From Heterohyrax brucei (taxonomy: Eukaryota; Chordata; Mammalia; Hyracoidea; Procaviidae), in the NCBI GenBank assembly GCA_028571685.1, contig CM053142.1:64877296-64941295 (forward strand): 64,000 nt of DNA. The letters run 5' to 3'. The notes beneath the pieces were generated by a model. That model ran no database searches and was not told where the DNA came from. It saw only the letters and a list, made by a program, of their open reading frames with translations. A program made the position numbers and the translations under genes. Of the stretch, positions 35,088 through 46,123 are shown piece after piece (positions within the stretch are counted from its first letter, which is position 1; each line of letters begins with the position of its first letter).

Positions 35088-35470
35088 ACACTTGCTCACT
35101 CCTTCACCCTGCTCAAGAAGCCCAGTCCTTACCTCACTACCCAAGTATACTCTCTTTCCCAGGCAGCTGAAGGCTCACCATCCCCTCAAAGCCTCTCCTG
35201 ATGATCCAAGCCCAAAGTGAAATATCCTCTGGATTCTGGGCAGTGCACCATTTAATTGATTCCAGTTCAGGGTGACCCCATATATGTCAGAATCAAAGTG
35301 TATTCCACAGGGTTTTCAATGGCCAATTATTCAGCTGATTGCCAGAACTTTCTTCTGAGGTGCCCATGGGTAGACTTGAACCATCAACCTTTCAGTCAGC
35401 AGCCAATTGTTCAACCCTTTGCACATCCCAGGGACTCTTAATATGGCACTTACGAGTCCTCTCTTTGGTT
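35088..35470 (+). repeat. L2 LINE remnant, split by AfroSINE
   Basis: L2-like text at 35088-35244 (cctcaaagcctctcctgatg at 35186-35205) resumes after 35438 (atggcacttacgagtcctct). The SINE at 35245-35438 sits between. Confidence 0.5.
35245..35438 (-). mobile_element. AfroSINE, long-body variant, antisense
   Basis: Tail ttaattgattccagttcagg, middle cttctgaggtgcccatgggt, head ending atcccagggactctt. Inserted into the L2. Confidence 0.8.
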
Positions 35471-35549
35471 CATTAGCAGTGAGAAAGTTTTTAAGAGATT
35501 ATTTCTCTTAGCTCCCTTGTTTCCTTCTCAAGGCTGAGCAGTTTGGGAC

Positions 35550-35571
35550 GTGTGTGTGCGTGCACACACAC
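35550..35571. repeat. GT/AC inverted repeat (short hairpin)
   Basis: 10-bp arms gtgtgtgtgc (35550-35559) and gcacacacac (35562-35571) with a 2-bp centre. Alternating purine-pyrimidine, so Z-DNA or cruciform-prone. Confidence 0.8.
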
Positions 35572-35574
35572 ACA

Positions 35575-36230
35575 TGCACTGGCATGACAAACAGTGTGTA
35601 TAATCCGAGTCAGAGATCCTGGTCTCATACATCTGGAACAAAGCAAACTCGTTTATGACGTCTTCCAGTATGAACAATATCTCAGAAACATTGAGATCTA
35701 AAAGAAACAATACAGGGTGGAGAGCTGACATTCTCGCCCTTCCCCCTGGCCCACCTCCCCATATACAGAATGGAAACTTTCAGGGGAAAAGAATTCTAAA
35801 CAGCTGTTGTGAAAGACCACACAGACTTCTCCACATCTGCTAGCATGCAGCCAGTGAGCTCATTTCCCTGGGTCTCACTGTCTGAGTCTGTGGGGTCCAC
35901 TTAAGTATACCTTGGGAGGGGCTGTGGAGGGAGGAGGAAGCAGCCCCAGGTGGAGCGGGAGTTGGTTCACATCAGGTTGAAAGTTGAGGGAGCCCACAGA
36001 CTCCTTCGACCAGTTTGCTCTCTAGAATAACCCTTTTCCCCATAATGGTTAAAAGTAGGCAATATCAAATTTACAATTGATTTTACAAAGAACCCTGACT
36101 GTCATCAAATCTTCCTTCCCCCTCCTCCAAAAAGTCAAAGCTGAAAAGCAGTTGCTAGTCTAGAAAATACCCTGCAAAGGAACATGGCTCTGAGCAGTGA
36201 TAGCTTCCTGCAAGCTTTCTAATGTTAATA
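35575..36230. other. Unassigned sequence
   Basis: No gene or named repeat. 36040-36290 is AT-rich and shows no SINE signature. Confidence 0.35.
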
Positions 36231-36299
36231 ATAATGTTCTAGTCTGTACAGTGCTCAGTAGTCCACAAAGAGTTTTCACTCCTGATGTCATCTTTGAGA

Positions 36300-36602
36300 G
36301 AGCAGTGGTGGTTCAGTAGGAGAATTCTGGCCTTCCGTGCAGGACATCTGGGTTTATCACTGGCCAATGAAACTCCTGCATGACTACCACCTGTCGTCTG
36401 TCAGTGGAGGCTTGCATGATGTTATGATGTCAAACAGGGTTCAGTAGAGCTTGCAGTCTAAGAAGAATCAGGAAGAAACACCTGGCAATCCACCCCTTAA
36501 AAAATCAGGCAGTGAAAAGCCTACAGATCACAATAGTCCAGTCCTGCTGTACATGCGGTTGCCATGAGGTATGAGCCAACTCAGGGAAAGCTAAGAACAA
36601 CA
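36300..36602 (+). mobile_element. Long AfroSINE family (about 300 bp), sense
   Basis: Full-length sense copy of the second SINE class: the tRNA-like head ggtggttcagtaggagaatt (36308-36327) with a B-box-like ctgggtttatc, a long body, and a tail ggttgccatgaggtatgagc (36557-36576) ending in an aacaacaac run. The tail resembles the RTE 3' end, which would fit RTE-driven mobilisation. Confidence 0.8.
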
Positions 36603-36830
36603 ACATCACCTTTGATCTTCATAGCAGCTCCTGGAGAGAGGCAGGGCAGATATTGTTAACGTTAGAATTAGTCCCAGAATTGATACTGAAAGTGTTATTT
36701 TTTGGCTTTGGCATTCATATTAGCTTTGATTTTTTGAGTGATGAAACTGAGGGGGTGGTGCTTATGGAGGTCCCATGATCTGCCCAAGTTCGTAAAACAG
36801 AGCAGAGGACTTATAGTCCCATCAGACTTG
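36603..36830 (-). repeat. MIR, antisense, with internal insertion
   Basis: Starts like the antisense MIR tail (tttgatcttcatagcagctc) and resumes with gatgaaactgagggggtggt at 36740-36759 and tgcccaagttcgtaaaacag at 36781-36800. Confidence 0.55.
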
Positions 36831-37164
36831 CAAACACATGCACTTTTCCTTTTGAAAACTTTTGAAGCTTCTCTCGCAAAATAACAGCTCATTTGTAAGC
36901 TGGATTTTAATTCTCTGATTTGTTGGAGTCCTAATCTCATGTATCCAACCAAGCCCTGGGATATTTATGGAAATGACATAATCATTTCTCAGGTTGGGTT
37001 TTGGCTTCATACCCTGGCAGGGCTGCAGAAGAAAGGTCCAGAGAGAAAATGCAGCTCCCGTTCAGAAATCCCATCATCATCTTCTGATGTGTAACTGTGG
37101 CATCCTAAATACAGTAGACCAGGTGGTGGGAGACCTGGGTGTTCCCCCAGCCTCTATCTCTACT

Positions 37165-37280
37165 GGCCATCTGTAGCATATCGTCTGTCCTGAGTCTCAA
37201 TCTATTTCACTGTCAGTGAGCAGGTTAGACCAGGTGATTTCCACAGACCCTCCCAGCTCTACTCCTTTATGATTCAATTA
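37165..37280 (+). repeat. L2/MIR-type 3' end
   Basis: ggttagaccaggtgatttcc (37222-37241), ccctcccagctctactcctt and tatgattca match the shared L2/MIR3-style tail. Confidence 0.5.
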
Positions 37281-38819
37281 CTCCACGACCCCAGGTCAGG
37301 CAGGAGAATCTCCGGTGCAGCATCTCTCCAGCGCAGAATCTCCCTTGGATGAGCCTATGCCTCTGAGACCCTCATCCACACTCATCCACTAGACTTAACG
37401 CCTGCTGTTAGCCTGGAGCTGGCCTGGCCCTGCCTGGCGTGGAGACATCATTGTGTAGTATCAGTGGAGGGTTTGGGTGAGGGTGGGCTGGGGCCAGCAG
37501 GGGGGAGACCCACTGGGGTATTTTTTTCAGATGCATATGTCTCCTCTCAGGCAGTCCTTTCAGTGTTCTGGACAATGTGCTCTTTTTTGTCCCCAACCCT
37601 TTCAGCCGCCTGTTCATTCTCTTTGCATCTGCTGTCACACAGGACATCCCGGCTGGCAGGCGACCACGGGGACACATTGTGCTCCCTTAATGAAGCATGG
37701 GGCTGGTGATACGGGGGTGGTTGGGAGACTGCAGGGGCTAGGGGTGATCAGAGGGGCACCCCATCTTTCGACTCCAGGCTTCTCTTGAGAGAAGGGGCAA
37801 TTGGCTCCACTTTGCCTCTCACCATCCAAATGGATGCGTCTGTAAGAGAAGAACTCGTTCCAAGTCAGAGGATTTGGAGATCAGAGCGCTGAGGGGATGA
37901 GATGGTAGACTGAGTGTTTAGTTCTCTCTCAAGGAGTGGTCCTGCTGACAGGTGGGCAGAAGGCCCTGGGAGAAGGAGCATCAGCCAAGAGACTTCATAA
38001 GCCACCCAACAGGCAGCTGGAGAGGAAAGGACAGGGGACATCCTCACAGTTCTGCAACAACTGAAGTGTCATCATCCATCTGGATTAGTTTCTAAGGAGT
38101 GTTTCCTGGAGCCATCAGGCTTAGTGAAATGACTTTCAGGGTCTTTTTCTAGCCCTAATGTGCTGTAGTTGAAAATTCTTCATCCAAGCAGAGATGAAAA
38201 GAATTTACCTGAAAGTGGCAAAATTGGTACAACCATCCAGCAGCATACAAAATGAGTGACTGGGCTAGAAGGTGAGATCATAGGCAGTTCTTCCCCTCGC
38301 GCCTAGTGTTCTTTAACAATGTCCTCTCATCATCTCCCTCCCCCTGCCCCACCAATGATAAAGAGAATCAGTGAAATCCTGGGGCCGGGGGGAGGGGGGA
38401 GATGTTTTTCGCCCTGTGTGGCATGTAGCAACATAGCTCTGATCTTTGCACCAGAAGATGATGCTACCAACACTGATGACTATCTGCACTAAGGTGTGAC
38501 TGGCAGATTCAAATGCTGCCCCACCGTGGAGACAGGGGCAGGGCTATCCTTAGCAACATGGACTCCGCATCCAGCTCTCTAGGTCAGCAGAAGTCATTTT
38601 CCCAAGAGATCCCTTTGCCTCTAGTCCTCTTTCCTGCTTGCTACAGAGCCACCTTGCAGAAGCCCAGGGCTCACTACAACGTTCTGTCATGTGTTGATGA
38701 GGTCCCAACCATTATTACAACATGGAGTTTGTCTCCCCCTACCCCTCAATCCAGCCCTCACCCCTACCCCACCCCTCACCCTTCCTGGCCCACTTATCCA
38801 CCCACCACCCCGAAGAAAA
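37281..38819. other. Unassigned, relatively GC-rich sequence
   Basis: About 1.5 kb with no named repeat. G-rich patches lie at 37463-37505 and 38383-38400 (ggggccggggggaggggg). Frames at 37408-37829 and 38513-38919 overlap on several phases, are Pro- or Gly-biased, and lack a recognised domain. Confidence 0.4.
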
Positions 38820-39110
38820 AAGCCTGGGCCTTGTCCAACAAGGCCCCCTGTCCCCTTTAACAAGCGAAGTGTGCTGGCATTGCAATTGGTGGTCTTCTCC
38901 CCTGAAGGTCGTTAATTAGTACAGAATGTAGACTTCAGTTGTCTTGCCAGACCCGATGAAAACGCAGCTGGCAGGTAGCCGAGACACAGGAATTTGTCAT
39001 AGGTTAGATCAGTCCAGGCTCTAAGAACCAAGTGTACAGCTTATGCAAATAGTTTTGCTTAGCATGGATCCTGTGTTCTTATTCCCCCTCACTCCCCCTA
39101 AAGACTTTTT
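38820..39110. promoter_or_regulatory. Candidate conserved non-coding element
   Basis: Repeat-free, with a cluster of developmental-type motifs: TTAATTAG homeodomain word at 38912-38919, perfect octamer ATGCAAAT (POU) at 39043-39050, and E-box-like cagctg at 38966-38971. Conservation cannot be tested here; any one of these words occurs by chance often, so the call rests on their grouping in repeat-free DNA. Confidence 0.25.
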
Positions 39111-39236
39111 TTTTTTAACTGAAGGGTGAGGAGGGAGTGGGGGAACAAGGGAAGGAGGGAGAACAAGTACTTACTTGCCAGATCTCATTCTAAATCAGAA
39201 AGGAGCAAATTGCTTTCCCTAAAAAGAAAAAGGCTG

Positions 39237-39250
39237 GGGGGGGGGGGGGT
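39237..39250. repeat. G homopolymer run
   Basis: Uninterrupted G run of about 14 bp, likely to be unstable and hard to sequence. Confidence 0.9.
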
Positions 39251-39507
39251 GGCGTAAAACACCCATCTTTTGGTCTAATGTACCCAGCATTTGAAGACTG
39301 AATTGCTCAATAGGAAAGGCCAGCAGTGAGTGTATTGGGGGAGAGACTATTATCCCCATCAAAACCCATTCACACTCTGGGAGGCCTGCAGAGCACCTGG
39401 GTGGGGACTTGGAACACCAGGGTTCTATTTCTCTCTCTGCAACGATGATATCATTCCCTCAACCCCTGCCTCTGTTTCCCCATCTTTGATAGATGCTGAG
39501 GGCTACC

Positions 39508-39662
39508 GTGGAGCCCTGGTGGCACAGAGTTTGAGAGCTCAGCTGCTAACCAAAAGATTGGCAGTTCGAATACAGCCATTCCATGGAAACCTTATGGGGC
39601 AGTCCTACTCTGTCCAATAGGGCTGCTGTGAGTCTGAATCAACTCAGTGGCAATGGGTTTAA
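39508..39662 (+). mobile_element. AfroSINE, sense
   Basis: Close to consensus: gagccctggtggcacagagt head, ccaaaagattggcagttcga B-box region, ccttatggggcagtcctact body, actcagtggcaatgggttta tail. Confidence 0.92.
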
Positions 39663-39669
39663 GTACTGT

Positions 39670-39868
39670 CCTGGAGTCCTTGCATGGTGCAAACAGTTAA
39701 TGCTCTCAGCTGCTAACTGAAAGGTAGAGGTTTGAGTTCACCTGGAGAGAAAAGGAAGGCAATCTACTTCCAAACAAATCAGCCATTAAATAGCCTATGG
39801 AGCACAGTTCTACTCCGATCTGCATGAGGTTGCTGTGAGTCAGAGATGACTTGAAAGGAAGTTGTTTT
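39670..39868 (+). mobile_element. AfroSINE, long-body variant, sense
   Basis: Immediately downstream of the previous copy. Head ggagtccttgcatggtgcaa, extra middle aaggcaatctacttccaaac (39755-39774), tail cagagatgacttgaaaggaa. Confidence 0.85.
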
Positions 39869-39967
39869 TAAGTGCTCAGTTAGGCAGAGCATCTCGGCAG
39901 TCAAGAGTCCCAACAGAGTGAAGAACTAAGGTGACTTTTCTCATCAGGTGTAGCATTACCTGGACAC

Positions 39968-40195
39968 ATCCTCAGAGCCACTTAAAAATAGTGTGGCCTT
40001 TGACAATTTGCTTAGCCTCTCTGAGCTTCAGCTTCCTCATCTGTAAAAACGAGGATAGTAATCCCTCCATCAGTTTGAGTAGTGTATCTGACAAACAGTC
40101 AACGGTCAATTGACATTTGAGGAGAACAAATGAAGTAAAATAGCTAGAGAAGGCAATCAATATGTTGCTTGGTGTACTGTACCTGGCAGGCATTC
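39968..40195 (+). repeat. MIR, sense
   Basis: Core tgtggcctttgacaatttgc (39992-40011), then cagcttcctcatctgtaaaa (40029-40048). Confidence 0.75.
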
Positions 40196-40359
40196 TGACT
40201 GTGGTGACAAGATCAACAAAGAATCAAGACAAAAAACTGAATTTCAAAGTTGTAAAATAGCATTTAAGGTACTCATTTGGTTCAACATTCTGGCTGGATA
40301 GAGGTGGGAGCAGGATGAAAGTAAGAGAAGAAGATCTTGGGGTTAATCTGAGACAGAGT

Positions 40360-40550
40360 GTTCAACCTAGGAACTATTGACATTTTTGGCTGGATAGTTT
40401 TTGTTGGGGATAGGGGGTGGTCTTGTGCAATGTAGGATGTTTAGCAGCATCCCTGACCTCTACCTACTAGATGCTAGTATCATGCCCCTAGTTATGACAT
40501 TCAAAAATGTCCCCAGATAGTTCATGTCATTTAGCTGAGAAACATTGACC
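40360..40550. repeat. MER5-like hAT-Charlie non-autonomous DNA transposon
   Basis: Contains ctattgacatttttggctgg (40375-40394), gatgtttagcagcatccctg (40437-40456), and ends cattgacct, the order of a MER5-type element. The exact subfamily is uncertain. Confidence 0.6.
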
Positions 40551-40634
40551 TAAGACACTTTCCTTCAGAAAGAAGATTAGGGATCTGGTGAAGACTACAG
40601 GCATGGGCATGTGATACTTCACCTGATGCTGAAC

Positions 40635-41036
40635 AATAGCTCCTTAGAAGACAGAAGAAGAACTGATGCCTTTGAATTGTGGTGTTGGAGAGGAATAGTG
40701 AATGTACCATAGACTGCCAAAAGAACAAACAGATTTGTCTGGAAAAAGCACAACCAGAGTGCTCTTTGGTTGCAAAGATAGGGAGATTGGGTCTTACGTA
40801 CTTTAGACACGCTGTCAGAAGGGATCAGTCCCTGGAGAAGGACATCATACCTGGTAGAGTGGAGGGTCAGCAAAAAAAGAGGAAGCCCCTTGAGGAGAGG
40901 AACTGACACAGTGGCTGCAATGATGGTCTTAAGCATTAAAACAATTGTGGACATGGCACAAGACTGGGCAGTGTTTCATTCTGCAGTGTTGCTATGAGTT
41001 GAAACTGACTTGGTGGCACCTAACAACAACAACAAC
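40635..41036 (+). mobile_element. RTE/BovB-type LINE 3' end, sense
   Basis: Follows the same text as 7380-7755 and 58290-58645: aactgatgcctttgaattgt (40661-40680), accatagactgccaaaagaa (40707-40726), and a 3' end ctgacttggtggcacctaac followed by aacaacaacaac. Frame broken. The tail motif is also present in the AfroSINE families. Confidence 0.85.
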
Positions 41037-41274
41037 ATAACAATAAAGCAGAAATAACAACTCCTTGCTCAAAGGCTGTTGTGAAAGTCGAAAGACAATG
41101 TAAATCAGATTTGTGTGCATCCCAAGAAAAGACAGAGTATTGCATATATTTTCCTAATTAATGTAACAAAGGCAGTCAAATGAATGAATCAATATAAACC
41201 ACTCATTCCTTCAGAGGACTGGATTACTGAGCAGACAAAACCACAATGACCTCTATATTTAAAAATCATATACC

Positions 41275-43653
41275 ACTACAGGTGGGGCCAAGGTGGCACA
41301 GTAGAAGGACACTTCCAGTGGCCCCACTAACAACAAAGACTCAAAGGAACAAATGAATCCACTACACATAACATCCAAGGAGCCCCAAACATCGAAGAGA
41401 AAACTGAGAAATTTGACTGAGCAAAGGGAAAGGGAGAACAGCACTGGAATACATGGTTTTTCATGGACCTAACCTGCCAGGAAGAAGCCACATGGGGACT
41501 GTGGCACGGAGAAGATTGTCTGGAGAATCCACTTGCACCTCTGGAGCCACGGAGGGATAGCATCGGGTCTCTGAAAACTAAGTCATTGTGTATAACTTGC
41601 CAGGAGCTTGTATCTCAATCTTTCCTTCAATGTGGGCCTGACTTTTTTCTCTTGGCACTCATCCTGCCATCTCTGAACTGTGCCTGGCACTGGAGTCTGA
41701 TTCCATTAACTGAGCCAGAAGTAGTACTCCTTAAGCCCTCCCTGAGCCATTCTCCAAGACTCAGAGAGGAAAACAGTTTAGCGAACTCAAAGAAGTGGGG
41801 AAAAAGAGAAAACAGAAGTATTTTTTCCTGCTAACTCCCTAAGCCAGAAAATCAGAACAGAAACTGTTGTTATTTTACCTAGATTCAGACATGAGGGGAT
41901 AACCCAGCATCATAGACACTCGGGGATGGCTGTTAACCCCCGGACTTTCTTAGCAGTTGCAGCCAGAACCTCAAGCCTGTACCATTTGCTCCTGCTCATC
42001 TAGGACAGTAGACGAGAGCCTGCACACACACTGGAAAACTGACTGCTGGGATACCTGAGCTGAATCCACATGAGAAAAATAGATTATACATTTCAAAACA
42101 AGAAGCTAGAACACAGTAGGCAAACGTAATAACTATAATTTACTAACAGCTCAGAAACAACGGTCCCTATCAAAGCACTTAATGGGGCAGACAACGATCT
42201 CTTCAGAAAGCTCTCAAAACAAAGAATCAGATTTTCCAGAGAAAGAGAACTTCCTGGAATTGTCAGAGTAGAATACAAAAGATTAATATTTAGAACTCTT
42301 CAAGAGATGAAGAAAGAGATGTGGCAAAATGTAGCAGAGTTTAATGACAAATTGAACAAGCTGCAAGAAAGCATTGAGTGGCAGGAGTTAGAAATTCAGA
42401 AAATTAATAATAAAATTACAGTATTATACAATTCAGTTGGAAGTCAAAGGAGTAGAATTGAGTCAGTGGAAGCCCAAATTAGTGAGACTGAAGATAAAGC
42501 ACATGATATCATATTTAAGGAAAAATCAGATAAAAGAATTAAAAGACATCAAGAAACACTATAAATTGTGTGGGACTCTATCAAGAGGACTAACCTATGA
42601 ATGATTGGAGTACCAGAACAGTGGGAGACAACTGAAAATACAGATAGAATTGTCAAAGATTTGCTGACTGAAAATTTCCCTGATACCATGAATGACGAAA
42701 AGATACCTACCCAAACTTCACACAAGATAGATCCTCCCCTCCCCACAAAAGACACCAAGGTATATTATAAGCAAACTTTCCAAAACTAAAGATAAAGAAA
42801 CACTTTCAAAAACAGCTAGAGATTAACAAAAAAATAAACCACAAAGGAGATTAATTAGACTAACCTCAAACTACTCCACAGAAACCATGCAAGAAGGCAA
42901 TGAGATGGCATAAACAAATCCTCGAAGGAAAATAATTGCATCTAAGAATCATATATCCAGAAAAATTGTCTTTCAAATATGATGGCAGAATTAGGACATT
43001 TCCAGATAACAGAAGTTTAGGGACTTTGCAAAAACCCCAACAAAAGCTATGAGAAATACTAAAGGGAATTCTTTGGATACAAAACCAATCCACCAGGTAA
43101 CAATCCAAGACCAGAACACAGAACAGAGCAACTGGATGTCAACCCACAACTGGATGTCAATCACAAATATAAATCATAAGCAAAACACTGAAAACAGGGA
43201 AACAGAGATGTCATTATATAATCATTATATTAAAAAAGAGAGACCTGAATGAAAATGTAGCTATACATCTTTCATGTGGAGAAGAAGTCAAGGTGATACA
43301 AGTAATTAACGATTGGCTTAAATTTAGAAAAATAAGGGTAAATATTAAAGTAACCACAAAGGAAACTATCAATCCTATGCAACAAAAGCAAAACAAACAA
43401 AAAAAAATGAAGTCTCAGCAAACAGAAAATCACCGACATTAAAAAGATGAAAAGAAAATGCATAAAGAAAAAAGACTCAGTACAGAAAATTAAATGGAAC
43501 AAAAGAATTGTCCACAACATCCAAAAAAAGACATCAAAAGGACAACACTAAGCTCACACCAGTAATCATACTGAAAACAAATGGACTAAATGCACCAATA
43601 AAGAGACAGAGAGTGGCAGATTTGATTTAAAAAAAAAAAAATCCTGACCCATC
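41275..43653 (+). mobile_element. Old L1, 5' part: 5' UTR, ORF1 remnant, start of ORF2
   Basis: Opens with ggtggggccaaggtggcaca at 41281-41300, a diverged version of the gggcggagtcaagatggctg start of the young L1. ORF1 remains at 42307-43090 and the ORF2 endonuclease start at about 43560-43653 (reads TNGLNAPIKRQR). A weak 14-bp direct repeat with one mismatch (tatttaaaaatcat at 41256-41269; tatttaaaattcat at 56371-56384) might be its target-site duplication, but neither end abuts it cleanly. Interrupted at 43656 by a mariner composite. Confidence 0.8.
42307..43090 (+). pseudogene. Old L1 ORF1, broken
   Basis: Residual coiled-coil then RNA-binding protein of L1 ORF1. The frame 42307-42564 (85 aa) is a coiled-coil piece with heptad-like Lys/Glu/Ile pattern. 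A stop at 42562-42564 separates it from 42601-42789, which contains IGVPEQWE and LLTENFPD, the RRM start of ORF1 (compare SGVPEQGQ in the young copy). Further stops break the C-terminal domain. Non-functional. Confidence 0.8.
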
Positions 43654-43713
43654 TATGAGGTCTGCCAACTAAGTTCATAAACTCATCCTAGAAAAATGCT
43701 ATATACTTCTTTG

Positions 43714-44001
43714 CTAAATATCATTACGATCACCTTCAAAGTACTCCCCTTGGGAAGCTATGCACCAAGGTCGGTTCCTAATCCACATTTCAAGGCAATT
43801 TTGGAACTCTTTTAGTGGAATGTTCATTAAAGCCGATGTCATATTACCCTTGAAGTCCTGAATGTCATCAAAATGTCTTCCTTTCAATATTTCCTCTAAC
43901 TCTGAGTAAAGAAAAAAGTCACTGCAGGCCAGATCAGGTGAATAGGGAGAGTGTTCCAATACAGTTATCTGTTTACTGGCTAAAATCTCCATCGTAGACA
44001 A
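43714..44001 (-). pseudogene. Mariner transposase, C-terminal part
   Basis: An open 95-codon frame reading through HSPYSPDLACSDFFLYSE (the conserved SPDLAPCDFFLF segment that carries the third catalytic Asp, D34D family) and ending GEYFEGDRNDI, the normal mariner C-terminus. The N-terminal DNA-binding domain and first catalytic residues are missing, so it is a fragment. Confidence 0.8.
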
Positions 44002-44039
44002 CTAGACAATTAAGTTTGTGAACTTGCCACCTTGCCATC

Positions 44040-44165
44040 ATGAGCAACGGCCATTCCAGAAAGAGTCCCAAAAGTGCTTTGAAGGGCAGACTAGGTGCTG
44101 GCATCAGTGCACATCTTCCCAAAGGGAGTACTTCAAAGGTGACCACCGTGATATTCAGTAGTGAG
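44040..44165 (+). pseudogene. Second mariner transposase tail, opposite strand
   Basis: On the plus strand a frame near 44120-44160 reads REYFKGDHRDIQ and then stop, homologous to the GEYFEGDRNDI end of the minus-strand copy. The sequence 44040-44160 is an inverted, diverged partner of 43700-43820. Everything upstream of this tail is deleted. Confidence 0.7.
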
Positions 44166-44220
44166 GTATGTAGCGCTTATAACAATTAAGTTCACATACT
44201 TAATTGCTGGATGTCATGTA

Positions 44221-46065
44221 TGCTGCCTGCAATACAGACATGAACACACTGCAACTCAAAAGATGAGAAAAAGTGTATCAGTCTAACAACATTCCAAAAA
44301 CAGCAGCAGTGGCAACGTTAATGTCTGATAAAATAGCCTTTAAAGTAAAATCTACCACATTGGATAAAGAAGGGCATTGTATAATGGTTGAAGGTTCAAT
44401 ACTTCAGGAGGACATAACCATATTAAATATCTACACACCCAATGATAGACTAGGGCACCAAAACACGTAAAACAAACATTATCTACATTGAAAACAGAAA
44501 CAGACAGCTCCACCATAATACTAGAAAACTTCAACACACCACTCTCAGTGAAGGACAGAACATCTATAAAGACACAGAAGACCCAAATGTTACAATCAAC
44601 CAACTTGACCTCATAGACACACATGAACACTCCACTGAACAGCAGCCAAGTACAATTTTTTTCCAATGCACATGAAACATTCTCCTGAATTGACTATATA
44701 TTAGGCCACAAAACAATCCCCAATGAAATTCAAAGTATTGATATAATACAAAACATCTTTTCAGACCACAAAACCCTAGAAGTAGAAATTAATAATGGAA
44801 AAAGATAAGAAAAAAATTGAAAAATGTGGAAACCAAACAACATTTTGCTCAAAAACACCGGGGTAATAAAAGAAATCAAGGATAAAATAAAGAAATTCAT
44901 GGAATCAAATGGGAATGAAAACACATCCTACCAGAATCCATGGGACACAGTAAAATCAATATTCAGAGGTCAATTTATCTCAATAAACGCACACATCCAA
45001 AAAGGAAAAAGGTCCAAACCAAAGAATTAATCTTACAATTCAAACAAGTGGAAAAAGAGCAATAAAAGAACATCTGGGGCACCAGAAGAAAGCAAATAAT
45101 AAAAATTAGAGCATAACTAAATGAAACAGAGGACAGAAAAATGATTGAAAGAGTTAGTGAGACCAAATGCTGGTTCTTTGAAAAGATCAAGAAAATTGAT
45201 AAACTATTGGCCAAAAGACAAAAGAAATACAGAAAAGAAAGCAAACAACTCAAATAAGAAATGAGATAGGTGATACCACAACAGACCCAAAAAATCATAA
45301 CAGAATACTGTGAAAAATTGTACTCTGATAAATTTGAAAACCTAAAGGAAATGCACACATTTCTAGAAACACGTCACTTAACAGAACTAGCACAAACAGA
45401 AGTAACAACTAAATAAACCCATCACACACACACAAAAAGATTGAAAAGGTAATTAAAAATCTCCAAACTGATTATTCTAAATTGTTACAATTAATCTAAT
45501 TATTCCCAAGTTAAAAAAAAAAAAAAAAACCTGGTGCTGATGGCTTCACTGGGAAATTCTACAAAACATTCAGAGAAGAGTTAACACCATCATGAGTAAA
45601 GGTATTCCTGAGCATGAAAAGGATAGAATACTCTGGAATTCATTCTACAAAGCCAGAGTAATTGTGATATCAAAACCAGGTAAAGATAGTACAAAAAGGA
45701 AAATTGCATACTACCTTTGCTCATGAACTTAGATGCAAAAATCCTCAACAAAATTCCAGCCAACAGGATTCAACAATATATCAAATAATTCACCATGACC
45801 AAAGAAATTCATACGAGAGATGCACGGATGACTGAACATTAGAAAAACAACTAATGTAATCAACCACATAAATAAAAAAGACAAGAACCACTTGATTTTA
45901 TCAGCTGAAGCAGAAAAGGCATTTGATAAAGTCTAAAGCCCATTCATGTCAACAAGTCTCAGAAAAATAGGAATAGAAGGGAATTCCTCAACATAATAAG
46001 GGGTATCTGTGCAAAGCCAACATGATCCTAAATGGAGAGGATCTGAAAGCATTCCTCTTGAGAAC
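44221..46065 (+). mobile_element. Old L1, ORF2 middle part
   Basis: Continues ORF2 after the mariner: endonuclease text from 44221 (reads MSDKIAFKVKSTTLDKEGHC in one frame), then the linker, then the RT region with a degraded motif near 45900-45940 that parallels [15 protein letters not shown] in the young L1. Many stops and indels. Confidence 0.85.
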
Positions 46066-46123
46066 CAAAAAAACCAAAACGAAACCCTTTGTCATCAAAT
46101 CAATTATGACTCACAAAGACCAG
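46066..46123 (-). mobile_element. AfroSINE tail fragment, antisense
   Basis: A-rich start then cgaaaccctttgtcatcaaa and tcaattatgactcacaaaga. Only the 3' tail is present, inserted in old L1 ORF2. Confidence 0.6.

Larger units (their letters stand above)
43656..44218. mobile_element. Mariner (Tc1/mariner) composite with inverted halves
   Basis: Inserted in the old L1 endonuclease with TA on each side (43654-43655 and 44219-44220); removing it restores the expected catcta-tgctgcc L1 text. The outer ends are imperfect inverted repeats (tgaggtctgccaactaagtt against the reverse complement of the right end). The left part (43656-44000) carries the 3' half of a transposase on the minus strand; the right part (about 44003-44218) is a short copy with its own terminal-repeat-like ends and the last codons of a transposase on the plus strand. 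Confidence 0.75.

Noticed and set aside
38513..38919. Proline-rich open frames (up to 115 aa) in several phases
   Set aside because: C-rich composition keeps all phases open; no coding signature or splice context.
41256..41269. Target-site duplication of the old L1
   Set aside because: 14 bp with one mismatch to 56371-56384, but AT-rich and not adjoining the L1 ends; not reliable.
41463..41834. 123-aa open frame
   Set aside because: Lies in the decayed 5' UTR of the old L1.
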